NCBI GenBank assembly: GCA_015056145.1
Contig: SVGY01000010.1
Coordinates: 1-64,000, forward strand
Reading direction: 5' to 3'
DNA from: Clostridiales bacterium
GTDB taxonomy: Bacteria; Bacillota; Clostridia; Christensenellales; Aristaeellaceae
Length of the DNA stretch: 64,000 bases
Both the position numbers and the translations under genes were made by a program. Positions 41,358 to 50,072 of this stretch are shown here, in pieces. The notes below the pieces were generated by a model. The model was not told the DNA's origin, did not search any database, and worked only from the letters and a program-made list of their open reading frames with translations. How positions within the stretch are numbered: position 1 is the stretch's first letter; every line of letters starts with the position of its first letter.

Positions 41358-42578
41358 TTAGTCTTTGATACCGGAGCTGGCCATGGTTTCCAGAATCTGG
41401 CTCTGGCTCAGGATGAAGATAAGGATGGGCACAGACATAACCACAACGGTAACGGCCGCAGCCTGACCGGTACGGGCGATACCGCCGGCCTGAATCTGCT
41501 GGAATGCGTAAACCAGCGTCTTCTTGGCTTCGGAGTAGATAACCGTGGCAGCGCTGTTGTTCCACAGGCTCTGCACGCTGAAGATAATCACCGTCAGCCA
41601 TGCGGGCTTTACGTTGGGCATTACAATGCTCCAGAAGATGCGGAACTCACCGGCGCCGTCGATGTGGGCTGCCTCGATGAGGGCGGTGGGCAGGCCTTCC
41701 ATGAACTGCTTCATCATGAACAGACCGATAGGAGCAGCAAAGGCAGGCAGGATCAGCGCCCAGTAGGTATCGATCATTCCCAGGCGGCTCATGATAACGT
41801 AGTTGGGGATACCCGTTACATAACCAGAGAACATCAGGGCCGTAACAACGATGTTGAAGAAGGTCCTTCCGCCGGGGAAATCGTACTTGGCCAGCACGAA
41901 TGCAGCCATGGAGGCGATGATCAGATGACCGAAGGTACCAACGAAGGTGATGAACACGGTGTTGGTAAGGTAGCGGCTGAAGGGAACCCAGCTCTGACCC
42001 ATGGTCACGATCAAATCAGAAAAGTTGTCCAGCGTGGGGTGCTGGGGGAAGATGGTCGGGGGGAAACGGAACAGTTCGTCAAGAGGCTTCAAAGCGGAAC
42101 CCACGGCGAAAATCAGCGGGAATGCCATCAGCAGGGCCACCACAGCCAGCAGGAAGTAAATGCCGATGTCGCCTCCGATGGAACGGTTGGGACGGCGACG
42201 GTGAATGCGGTGTTTCTTTACCTTCTGCACCTTTTCACCACGGAGCTCGGCCAAGCGGCGCAGCTCTTCGGCACGGCTGAATGCCATAACCGGCTTGTTG
42301 AGCCAGAACTTGTCGATGTTGTTGTACACCTTCAGGCCGTCAATGAGGGTGGCGCTGAAAGTGGTTTCGTCCTTGAGCACGATATTGATGGTGCTGGACA
42401 TACCGCCGTGGCGGACGTTTTTCAGGTCCTTGAGTTCCTTGTAGGTGAACTCGATCAGGCTGTTGCCCTTGGCGTCGAGGAATTCTGTCTTTTCCTCATT
42501 GGAAACCATAACGCCTTTGAACTTTTTGCCATTCAGTTCCAGGGTACCCTTGGACTTAATCAGATTAAATTCACTCAT
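41358..42578 (-). CDS. Sugar ABC permease, MalG type, with N-terminal GRAM/PH-like extension
   Basis: A 406-aa protein. Residues 1-100 form a soluble small beta domain (KGTLELNGKKFKGVMVSNEE, then TFSATLIDGLKVYNN) resembling a PH/GRAM-type barrel, followed by a very basic linker (KKHRIHRRRPNR). Residues 140-406 are a normal six-helix permease with EAA loop IEAAHIDGAGEFRIFWSIVMP. Such an N-terminal cytoplasmic domain is not part of standard MalG proteins (about 275-300 aa) and may regulate or attach the transporter. Stop-start spacing to the next permease is 1 bp. Confidence 0.85.
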   Translation of the reverse strand: MSEFNLIKSKGTLELNGKKFKGVMVSNEEKTEFLDAKGNSLIEFTYKELKDLKNVRHGGMSSTINIVLKDETTFSATLIDGLKVYNNIDKFWLNKPVMAFSRAEELRRLAELRGEKVQKVKKHRIHRRRPNRSIGGDIGIYFLLAVVALLMAFPLIFAVGSALKPLDELFRFPPTIFPQHPTLDNFSDLIVTMGQSWVPFSRYLTNTVFITFVGTFGHLIIASMAAFVLAKYDFPGGRTFFNIVVTALMFSGYVTGIPNYVIMSRLGMIDTYWALILPAFAAPIGLFMMKQFMEGLPTALIEAAHIDGAGEFRIFWSIVMPNVKPAWLTVIIFSVQSLWNNSAATVIYSEAKKTLVYAFQQIQAGGIARTGQAAAVTVVVMSVPILIFILSQSQILETMASSGIKD

Positions 42579-42579
42579 A

Positions 42580-43533
42580 TCAGGTACCCACCTTTTCCAA
42601 TGCGGCAGAAATTGCTTTCTTGCACAAAATCATTACCAGGAACAGCAGCGTTGCGATAGCGGAGGCGTAACCCATTTCAAAACGGCTGAAACCATAGTCG
42701 AACAAGTGAGTTACGACGGTGCGGGCGGCGTAGTCCGTAGAGGGGAAACCAGCCAGCGCACGGGGCACGTCGCATACGTTGAAAGCGGAGGTGATGCTCA
42801 TAACAGCACCGAAGAGCAGCATGGGCTTCATGCTGGGCAGGGTGATGTGGTACAGTTCCTGCCAGCGGTTGCGCACGCCATCCACATAACCGGCCTCGTA
42901 CATGCTCTTGTCAATGCCCTGGAAACCGGCCACGAAAGAGAGGAAGCCGGTACCCATGCTCATCCACAGGATAACGATGATCAACACAGGCATGATGTAT
43001 TGGGGGTTGGTCAGCCAGAGCAGAGGCGCATCGATGATGCCAAAGTCCAGCAGGATGGAGTTCAGATAACCGTAAGCATCACCACGGAAGATGATAGAGA
43101 AGATGGTGTAGGCGTTACCTGCAATACTGGGTGCATAGAAGATAACAACGGCGATGGCACGCAGCCATTTGGGCAGCTCGTTGATGAACCATGCAAACAC
43201 GAAGGACAGGATGTAGCCCACGGGGCCGGTGATCACGGCAATAACGAATGTGTTCTTAACGGAAGTAAGGAAAACTTCGTCCTGCAGGATCAGGTTGATG
43301 TAGTTCTGGAAGCCCACGAAGCGGGGCGCTTCCAGAATGTTGTAGTAAGTAAATCCATAGTAAATGGAAGTACAAATGGGAAGAATGAAGAAGGTGAAGA
43401 ACAAAATGGCGTAGGGCGCAAGGAAGAAGTAGCAAACCTTCATGCGCTTGGCTTTGTTGAAGCCGTATTTGATTTTGTCCTTCTTCATGGAAAGGTATCT
43501 TTTGGCAAAGGACTGCGTTTGCACGTTATTCAC
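42580..43533 (-). CDS. Sugar ABC permease, MalF type
   Basis: A 317-aa permease with six helices and EAA loop YEAGYVDGVRNRWQELYHITLP near 235. A basic tail of about 28 residues precedes helix 1. Overlaps the giant binding-protein gene by 4 bp, so it is translated in step with it. Confidence 0.92.
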   Translation of the reverse strand: MNNVQTQSFAKRYLSMKKDKIKYGFNKAKRMKVCYFFLAPYAILFFTFFILPICTSIYYGFTYYNILEAPRFVGFQNYINLILQDEVFLTSVKNTFVIAVITGPVGYILSFVFAWFINELPKWLRAIAVVIFYAPSIAGNAYTIFSIIFRGDAYGYLNSILLDFGIIDAPLLWLTNPQYIMPVLIIVILWMSMGTGFLSFVAGFQGIDKSMYEAGYVDGVRNRWQELYHITLPSMKPMLLFGAVMSITSAFNVCDVPRALAGFPSTDYAARTVVTHLFDYGFSRFEMGYASAIATLLFLVMILCKKAISAALEKVGT

Positions 43534-46472
43534 TTCGTTCCCTCCTCTCCATCAATCGGCAGGCCAAACTCACGCCGCTTGATCCGGATTTCTTCGTTAA
43601 TGGTACGGGTGTAGGTCAGGAGCGTCTCACGGGGATCGTCCTTGTCGTTGATGACCTTGCGGATGGCGTTGGTCATGTGACGGGTGGTGGAGTAACCACC
43701 GGCGATTTCCGGGAAGCCCCGTGCCCATTTATGCTGCTCTTCGAGCACTTCCAGCTGATCTGCGGACCAGGCCAGCTGCCGCAGTGCATCCCTGTTGGCA
43801 GTGGAGTAACGGGCAGAGGAACCGAGAACGCTTTCCATTTCACGGCCAAAGCGTACCTGAGCATCAGCGGATACCCACCACTTCATGAATTCCCATGCAT
43901 TGGCCTTCACGGTTTCATTGTCGGTAGCTATCATGAGGCAGCACAGGCCGTTGGCGTGTACGGAACGGTCGATGGTGCCGTCCTCCTTCAGCGTGCCGGG
44001 ATAAAGGGCGAAATCCCACAGGCCGCGGATTTCGGGTGCGGATACGGCAAGGGTGTTGTACAGGGTGTACTGACCCACGCCGATGGGCATTTCACCGGAA
44101 CGGAAGCGGCTGACGAAGTCGAACACAGTGGGCAGGCCGTAGTCGTTATAAAGACTGGTGTAGAACTTGAAGGCTGCCACGCCGGCCTCGCTGTCGATAA
44201 CGGTACGCTGCTTGTCTTCGCTGTAAATGGTGCCGCCGTTCTGATAGATCAGAGCATTGAAACCGGACATATCAACGTTGGAGATATCCGGGAAGGGAAC
44301 GCCCACGGACATGTTGTTGCCCTGAATGGTGGGCAGCATAGCGATGATATCATCCCAGGTCTGGGGTACTTCCAGGCCGAGCTCTTCCAGTACGTCCTCA
44401 CGGTAGAACAGCACGGAGAAAATCTGGGTTTCCGGCAGACCGTAAACGCCCTTGTGGGTTCCGTTATCATAGGTCAGAGGCTCCAGTGCGCTGGGATAGA
44501 AGGGAGTAATAACTTCTTCAAAGTCATCGAACTGGGTCAGGTCCTCCACGGCGTTACGCATGGCGTAGTTCACGGCGAACCAGCCGTCAACGCTCAAAAC
44601 CACGTCGGGGCCATTGCCGGCAACCACAGCGGTCAGAATAGCGTCTGCCTGAACCAGCTTGACGTTTACCTTGATACCGGTTTCCTTGGTGAAGGTGTCG
44701 TCGATCATGGTCTTCAGCACGGTGGACTGGTCACGGCCGGTCACGATCCATACTTCGATAACATCCTCAGCCTCTTCGTCGTAAACGTCGCCCAGGTTGT
44801 TGTAATCCACAAAATAGGAAGAAACGCAGGCACGGATCTCATGCAGGGCTCTTGCAAAACCGCCGTCCTTGCACTTGGGCAGCTTTGCGTTTTCGCCGCT
44901 GATCACGATCAGGTCAACGTCCAGTTTGGTTTCAGCCATATTCTGCATGGCGGTACCAAGGCTGGTGATGTTGTCCTTGAAGTTGGTAAAGGACTGGGTG
45001 ATGCGCTCGTTACGATCCACAAACTGCTCCAGCTGTACAGCCAGGGTCTGGGCAACGGCAACACGGTCGCTCTTCTGGCCGGTCAGCAGGACGGTGTCGT
45101 CCACCAGCTTGTAGAGGCGCATGCTTTCCAGTTCCATTGCATCAATAACCTCGGGGTATACGCCAGCCAGGTTATAGTCACGGAAGCGGTCGGGGTTAAC
45201 GCCGGTCAGCACCAGCACCTTGCGGTAGATCTGGTTGAGGCGGAAAATGCTGTCTTCCATGGCCTTGAGGATACCGCCCATTTCGCCAAGAGTGGCTTCC
45301 AGGCGGATGGTATGGGTGCCCTTGGTCAGATAGAAACGGTAAGGGGTGCCGTTCTCATCGGACAGAGTGCACATCTTCCAGGAAGTGTCGTATTCAAAAG
45401 CAATAGAGGAAACGTCCTCAAAGGGAACCTCGCCATCAATGTACAGGGTACGGCAGGAAAGGGCGCCCCGCTGGTAGGCCTGACGTGCCTTGATGGTGAT
45501 GTTGTAATAACCGTCCTCCGGAACCTCAAAATCCCATTCAACCCACTGGCCGGCAGTGTTCCAGGGATCGCCGCCGATGTAGTTGAGAACCGTCTTGCTG
45601 ACGCTGTAAGGCTCGGTGGCAGGAGATGCACGGTCATAACGGGGATACAGGGAAGGAGAAGAACGCAGGGAGGATTCCTCGCCCTGAATGACGTAAGACC
45701 AATTCTTTGCATCTTCGGTCATTTCCACCTGAGGATTGGCAGCACAATAAGCATCATAGCTCAGTTCCTCAGCAACGGGAACCAGCTTGATGCTGCGCAG
45801 AATCATAGGCTCATTGACAGCCTTAAGAGAAATGGTGTTTTCTCCAGCCTGGAAATAGAAGCTGTACGGCTTTACAGTATAGCCTCTGTCATCACGGCAG
45901 AAGGACTGCTGCCAGTCAAAATACTCAATCTGGCTCGGGCGGATATCGTTGCCCTGATTGTCCTTTTTATAGGTGCCTTCCTCGTAATTTGCAAAGTCTT
46001 CCGGATCATCCATCCAGAGACGGGAAAACCGAAGCGTTGCCGCACCGGCGAAAGGAAGCTCGCCGTTGATGTAAAGCTCACGCTCGATGTCCACACCGCG
46101 GGATTCCACGGTTTTGTAGTCCAGCAGAATGGTATACATACCCTCCTGCTCCACAGTAACCTTCCAAGTGGTGTAAGCATTGTCGGGAGTATAAACGCAA
46201 TCTGCGCCATCCTCCTGACGTGCTTCGCCATCACCCTCAAAGGTGGTAACGTCCACTTCTACAATTTCTGCACCAGTGGCAATGCCTTCGTGCTTTGCCA
46301 GATAGGCGTCGTAGGTATCATCACGACCAATACCCACCACGTCGGTAGACAAATCCACGCCCTCGTATTTGGAGCGGAAATTTGACTCACCCTGGGAAAA
46401 CACAACAAGCAAAACAATGATTGCCGCTGCGCAAAGAAGACCGATCAGTACGCCCCTTGCTTTTTTACCCAT
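43530..46472 (-). CDS. Giant membrane-tethered solute-binding protein with CBM-like domains
   Basis: A 980-aa protein, over twice the usual length. An uncleaved-looking N-terminal helix (GVLIGLLCAAAIIVLLVVFS at 7-26) lacks a lipobox. Two beta-sandwich carbohydrate-binding-like domains follow: about 65-235 (YTTWKVTVEQEGMYTILLDY) and 265-400 (WVEWDFEVPEDGYYNITIKA). A helical stalk spans about 410-550. The last 410 residues form a family 1 sugar-binding receptor (VWIVTGRDQSTVLKTMIDDT, then NGPDVVLSVDGWFAVN, then WEFMKWWVSADAQ). It opens the operon. Likely captures polymer ends at the membrane and passes them to the permeases downstream. Confidence 0.85.
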   Translation of the reverse strand: MGKKARGVLIGLLCAAAIIVLLVVFSQGESNFRSKYEGVDLSTDVVGIGRDDTYDAYLAKHEGIATGAEIVEVDVTTFEGDGEARQEDGADCVYTPDNAYTTWKVTVEQEGMYTILLDYKTVESRGVDIERELYINGELPFAGAATLRFSRLWMDDPEDFANYEEGTYKKDNQGNDIRPSQIEYFDWQQSFCRDDRGYTVKPYSFYFQAGENTISLKAVNEPMILRSIKLVPVAEELSYDAYCAANPQVEMTEDAKNWSYVIQGEESSLRSSPSLYPRYDRASPATEPYSVSKTVLNYIGGDPWNTAGQWVEWDFEVPEDGYYNITIKARQAYQRGALSCRTLYIDGEVPFEDVSSIAFEYDTSWKMCTLSDENGTPYRFYLTKGTHTIRLEATLGEMGGILKAMEDSIFRLNQIYRKVLVLTGVNPDRFRDYNLAGVYPEVIDAMELESMRLYKLVDDTVLLTGQKSDRVAVAQTLAVQLEQFVDRNERITQSFTNFKDNITSLGTAMQNMAETKLDVDLIVISGENAKLPKCKDGGFARALHEIRACVSSYFVDYNNLGDVYDEEAEDVIEVWIVTGRDQSTVLKTMIDDTFTKETGIKVNVKLVQADAILTAVVAGNGPDVVLSVDGWFAVNYAMRNAVEDLTQFDDFEEVITPFYPSALEPLTYDNGTHKGVYGLPETQIFSVLFYREDVLEELGLEVPQTWDDIIAMLPTIQGNNMSVGVPFPDISNVDMSGFNALIYQNGGTIYSEDKQRTVIDSEAGVAAFKFYTSLYNDYGLPTVFDFVSRFRSGEMPIGVGQYTLYNTLAVSAPEIRGLWDFALYPGTLKEDGTIDRSVHANGLCCLMIATDNETVKANAWEFMKWWVSADAQVRFGREMESVLGSSARYSTANRDALRQLAWSADQLEVLEEQHKWARGFPEIAGGYSTTRHMTNAIRKVINDKDDPRETLLTYTRTINEEIRIKRREFGLPIDGEEGTK

Positions 46473-46610
46473 GAAGCTTCTCTCCCGGTTTGCCGCAATT
46501 TCGTCACGGCATTAATCGCTTTTTTTCCGCATGAAACGGAAAAAGATTGCAAAAACACACAAAGCGCTCCCGCTTTTTTCTCAAGAAAAAAACTTTTAGC
46601 ACCTTCGTCC

Positions 46611-46627
46611 TTGCAACGTTGTTACAA
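46611..46627. promoter_or_regulatory. LacI-type operator candidate
   Basis: TTGTAACAACGTTGCAA on the minus strand: 7-bp arms (TTGTAAC and GTTGCAA, one mismatch) around AAC, with a central ACGTT typical of LacI-family sites. It begins directly after the -10 box and covers the likely start point, the position expected for a repressor. Confidence 0.65.
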
Positions 46628-46657
46628 ATTATACTCTATTTTGCTTTTCCATGTCAA
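46628..46657 (-). promoter_or_regulatory. Promoter of the nine-gene carbohydrate operon
   Basis: On the minus strand TTGACA (46652-46657), 18-bp spacer, TATAAT (46628-46633), with a leader of about 150 nt before the first ATG. Confidence 0.88.
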
Positions 46658-46924
46658 CCTTGGCAAATATCGGGCCAAATCGTTTTTATATACAGAAAAT
46701 GGCACTGTTCTATGGAGCCCGTATGCAAAAAGTGTCAGTTTTTCTTGCGTTTTTTGTCCTATTTTTAGTCCTTTATTCCGACCTTTTTTATTTACCGGAA
46801 AAAAATAACAAAAAATTCAAAATTTCTGCATAAAAATTTATTTTTCTTTTGCTAATTTTGCTGACGATGTGCAAAAAGGATGGTATACTGTTTGGGCCCA
46901 CAAAACAAAAAAGGGGTTTTTCTT

Positions 46925-47521
46925 TTGAAACATATTCTTTTTGTGGATTGCTGCCTGAGGGGTGCACAATCCCGCACCCGAAAACTGGCCCAGGCTTTTC
47001 TGGAAAGCTGCCTGCGCCTTAATCCCGGCGTGAAAACGACCATCGTGGACCTTGACAAGGAGAAGCCTGTGCCAACGGATTCCCGTATGCTTGCAAAGCG
47101 TGACAGCCTCATGGCGCAATGGGAGGATCCTTTTTTTGCCCCCGCCAGACAATTTCTTGATGCTGACCTGATCGTGCTTGCCGCCCCCTTCTGGAACGGC
47201 AGCTTTCCTGCGTTGCTTCATTCCTATCTGGAGCAGATTTGTGTGCCCGACCTCACCTTTACCTGTGTGGGCGAGGATTACACCGGCCTGAGCCAGGCCA
47301 AAGCCTGCGTACTCATCACCACCCGTGGCGGTTGCTACGAACATGGTTCCATGCTGGGTCCGGAGCACGCCACACCACTGGTTCGCAGCATTATGAAAAT
47401 GCTGGGTATAAACCGTGTAGAAACCCTTGCAGCTGAAGGGATTGATCTGGTGGAGGATCCTTCCCCCATCATCGCCGAAGCTTGCAGAAAGGCGGAGTCG
47501 CTGGCAGAGGCCCTATCTTGA
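46925..47521 (+). CDS. Flavodoxin-fold NAD(P)H reductase (FMN azoreductase/quinone reductase-like)
   Basis: A 198-aa flavodoxin-fold protein: phosphate loop CLRGAQSRTRKLAQAF at about 9-24, APFWNGSFPALLHSYLEQI near 86-104 and ITTRGG near 130 for FMN binding. It should reduce quinones or azo compounds with NAD(P)H. The start is a TTG at 46925 with AAAAAGGGG at 8 nt; the only upstream in-frame ATG (46880) overlaps the probable -10 box TATACT (46884-46889). It lies 40 bp before the radical SAM gene. Confidence 0.82.
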   Translation: MKHILFVDCCLRGAQSRTRKLAQAFLESCLRLNPGVKTTIVDLDKEKPVPTDSRMLAKRDSLMAQWEDPFFAPARQFLDADLIVLAAPFWNGSFPALLHSYLEQICVPDLTFTCVGEDYTGLSQAKACVLITTRGGCYEHGSMLGPEHATPLVRSIMKMLGINRVETLAAEGIDLVEDPSPIIAEACRKAESLAEALS

Positions 47522-47561
47522 CCGAACTCATTACTACCTATTATATAGGAGGATATCACCA

Positions 47562-48686
47562 ATGAAGATTTCCAAAAAGGATGCTCTTATCTGGTTTCAG
47601 TTTTTTTCCGAATTGCCGGAAGAAGAAGAAATTCAGCCCAGGCAGCAGGAGTTGATCTATGCCGTTCTTTCCCAGATCGAAGATGCCGTTGATGCCCGCA
47701 ACGAGGCCCTTGCAAGGGAAATCCCCGGCTTGAAGTCCCTTGACGGGCGCAGCACCTACATCGGCAACGACAACGCATTTCCCAGGGGATGTCGCTCCTG
47801 CCTGCTGGGTTCCGGCCTTACCGCTATCCGCAAGACCAACAAGTGCAACCTCAACTGCAAATTCTGCTACGATTACGGCGTTATCGACCTCATCCCCCCC
47901 ATCGGCGAAGGGATGTGGGAAATAGGCGGCACCAAGTTCCGGGAACGGGACATTGACCTTTTGCTGAGCACTCACAACAAGCCCACCGGCATTTCCTACG
48001 TCTATCTTGAGCCCTTTATGGAAATCGAAGTATATTATGGCATCATTCGCAAATTCCATGAAGCCGGCGTCCACCAGCACATGTATACCAACGGTACGCT
48101 GGCAACCGAGGAGACCCTCCGTGCACTCGGCGAGGCCGGGCTGGACGAACTCCGCTTTAATCTGGGCGCTTCCGGCTGCTCTGACAAGGTAATAACTGCC
48201 ATTGCCACCGCCAGAAAATATATCCCCCAAGTGGGCATCGAAACCCCCATGACCCGGGAGTTCTGGGATGCATTCCACCAGAAAAAATCCGCCATTTTAG
48301 CTGCAAAACCCGATTTTATGAACTGCGCCGAACTGCACCTGAACGAGAACAATCTGGGCAACTACTTTGGCGAAAATATGTATATGCACCGTTTGGGCTA
48401 CCTCTCCCCCATCTTCAGCCAGGAGCTGACCCTGCGGTTGATGAAGGAAGCCGCCGAAGAAAACTGGGATATGGTCATCCATAATTGCTGCAACCACACC
48501 AAATTTGCCCGGGACCTGAACCTCCGGGCAAAGGAGGGCGGCTGGTTCGGCTCCAGCAGCTACCACGGCGAATTCGAGCGCATTCCCTTTGAGGCGTTCC
48601 TTCCTGTGCTGGAGGACGAATCCTTCCATTTCCTTGAGGAAGAAGAACTGCCCGAGGGCTATCGGCCCGGGGATATGGTGTTCTGA
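47562..48686 (+). CDS. Radical SAM protein
   Basis: A 375-aa enzyme with the SAM-cleaving 4Fe-4S motif CNLNCKFC (C95, C99, C102). An extra RGCRSC pair (C77, C80) lies just before it, and NCCNH near 308-312 may bind a second cluster. The barrel continues with EPFMEIEVYYGIIRKFHEAG and LRFNLGAS. The substrate is unknown; this compact group is widespread in Clostridia as an uncharacterised radical SAM family. AGGAGG precedes the ATG; probably co-transcribed with the reductase. Confidence 0.88.
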   Translation: MKISKKDALIWFQFFSELPEEEEIQPRQQELIYAVLSQIEDAVDARNEALAREIPGLKSLDGRSTYIGNDNAFPRGCRSCLLGSGLTAIRKTNKCNLNCKFCYDYGVIDLIPPIGEGMWEIGGTKFRERDIDLLLSTHNKPTGISYVYLEPFMEIEVYYGIIRKFHEAGVHQHMYTNGTLATEETLRALGEAGLDELRFNLGASGCSDKVITAIATARKYIPQVGIETPMTREFWDAFHQKKSAILAAKPDFMNCAELHLNENNLGNYFGENMYMHRLGYLSPIFSQELTLRLMKEAAEENWDMVIHNCCNHTKFARDLNLRAKEGGWFGSSSYHGEFERIPFEAFLPVLEDESFHFLEEEELPEGYRPGDMVF

Positions 48687-48776
48687 AAATAATGATATGC
48701 GTATAAAAAGGCCCTGTTACAGGCAGGTTTTCTCTGTGGCAGGGCCATATTCCGTCCGTAACGCCCTCCGCAAAGA

Positions 48777-48818
48777 AAAAACAGCTGCCGCAGAAAGTCA
48801 ATCTGCGGCAGCTGTTTT
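48777..48818. terminator. Bidirectional terminator between radical SAM and GH5 genes
   Basis: A 17-bp perfect stem (48777-48793 with 48802-48818). A second hairpin (GGCCCTG with CAGGGCC, 48709-48746) lies nearer the radical SAM stop. Confidence 0.92.
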
Positions 48819-48824
48819 GTGAAT

Positions 48825-50027
48825 TCATTCTGCCTTCGGCGGTGCAAACTTAACCATTGCCTCCACGATTTCCGGATAGGCGAAGGTAGCGTTCTTTCTG
48901 TCCAGAATACCGAAAAGCTCGCCATTTCCTTTGAATGCGTGGTTATCCCACCAGCAGCAGAGCATGCCCCGGGCGGTGGCATGATATACAAAGTAGGCTG
49001 CGTGATCCACACGATCCTGCAGGTTTCCACGCTTATCCCGGGAACCGAATTCGCCGATTATGACCGGAATGCCCTGGGCCACATACTTCTCATAGAGGGA
49101 TTCCATAAAGAGCGGAATCTCCTGGCTGAAATTGATGTTGGCGGGGTCGAACTCGTTGGTGCCGCCTGCGTCAAGGGCGAAGGAATAGGGCGTGTATGCA
49201 TGAACGGAGATGATGATGCGGTTTTCCACCGTATCCACCGGCATAGTAAAATGTTCGTTGGTAACGCCAGCCACGGAGGCAGCGTAACCCGGCACCATCA
49301 GGTAGCGGGTGGCATTGTTGCCGCCGGCAGAACGCACCGTATCCACAAACACCTGGTTCAAGCGGGAGATCTGCAAAACGGAACTGACGGACTCCTCTTT
49401 GTTCACGTCCACATGCCATTCCAGCGAGGTATCCCGCAGGCGGGGCTCGTTGATGCACTCGAAGATAACGTGATCATCATAATCCGCAAAGCGGGCTGCC
49501 ACCTGAGTCCAAATGGCGATGATGTATTTTTCCGACTGCTCGTAATGCTCCTCGTCGGGGTAATAGAAGTTGCGGTCGGTATCGTGATGGATGTTGATGA
49601 TCACATACATGTCGTGGGCCAGAGCATAATCTGCCACCTCAGCCACACGGTCCAGCCACTCCTTATCAATCTGGAAGTTTTCATCCACATGATTGTGCCA
49701 GGATACGGGAATGCGCAACGTGTTGAAGCCGGCATCGTGGAGGGCGGCAATGGCTTCCGGAGTGGTTTTGGTCCCGCACCAGAAAGTTTCGATATCCATG
49801 TGGTTCTTCACATAGCCGCTGTCATCGTAGGCATCGAAGGTGTTGCCAAGATTCCAGCCAAGACGCATGTCCCTTACAAAGCGCATAGCCTCGTTATCGG
49901 GAATTTCATGCTCCACGTTAAGGTGGAAATCAGGAATAACGATCTGCTCTGCGCATGCGGTGCAGCCAAAGCAGATCATTACAGCCAGAACCAGGGCAAC
50001 CATCCTGAGAGAAGTAAGCTTACCCAT
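48825..50027 (-). CDS. Secreted GH5 family endoglucanase-like hydrolase
   Basis: A 400-aa extracellular glycoside hydrolase of family 5. The signal peptide (about 1-26) ends in ACA; FGC at 20-22 might serve as a lipobox. The catalytic barrel starts RLGWNLGNTFDA at 55-66; acid/base E194 is in INEP and nucleophile E326 in IIGEFGS; IHHD and HAYTPY line the cleft. It should cut beta-1,4-glucans or mannans outside the cell, feeding the nearby importers. TetR and the GH5 gene are separated by 45 bp containing a hairpin, so they are probably one transcript. Confidence 0.92.
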   Translation of the reverse strand: MGKLTSLRMVALVLAVMICFGCTACAEQIVIPDFHLNVEHEIPDNEAMRFVRDMRLGWNLGNTFDAYDDSGYVKNHMDIETFWCGTKTTPEAIAALHDAGFNTLRIPVSWHNHVDENFQIDKEWLDRVAEVADYALAHDMYVIINIHHDTDRNFYYPDEEHYEQSEKYIIAIWTQVAARFADYDDHVIFECINEPRLRDTSLEWHVDVNKEESVSSVLQISRLNQVFVDTVRSAGGNNATRYLMVPGYAASVAGVTNEHFTMPVDTVENRIIISVHAYTPYSFALDAGGTNEFDPANINFSQEIPLFMESLYEKYVAQGIPVIIGEFGSRDKRGNLQDRVDHAAYFVYHATARGMLCCWWDNHAFKGNGELFGILDRKNATFAYPEIVEAMVKFAPPKAE

Positions 50028-50047
50028 AATAATTCCTCCCTGTGGAA

Positions 50048-50069
50048 TCCGCTTCCCCAGGGAAGCGGA
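50048..50069. other. Hairpin between tetR-like and GH5 genes
   Basis: TCCGCTTCC pairs perfectly with GGAAGCGGA, loop CCAG. No T run, so more likely an RNA-stability or attenuating element than a terminator. Confidence 0.55.
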
Positions 50070-50072
50070 AAG

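Larger units (their letters stand above)
46473..46924. other. Divergent regulatory region between the carbohydrate operon and the reductase gene
   Basis: No gene is seen in this AT-rich 450-bp gap. It holds the operon promoter and operator (46611-46657), a 135-bp leader with two small hairpins (46522-46544; TTTTTTCT/AGAAAAAA around 46575-46592), and the promoter of the reductase gene near 46861-46889. Confidence 0.7.

Noticed and set aside
43677..46385. A 902-codon open frame on the plus strand
   Set aside because: Mirror frame of the giant binding protein gene; no start signal and no recognisable domain.
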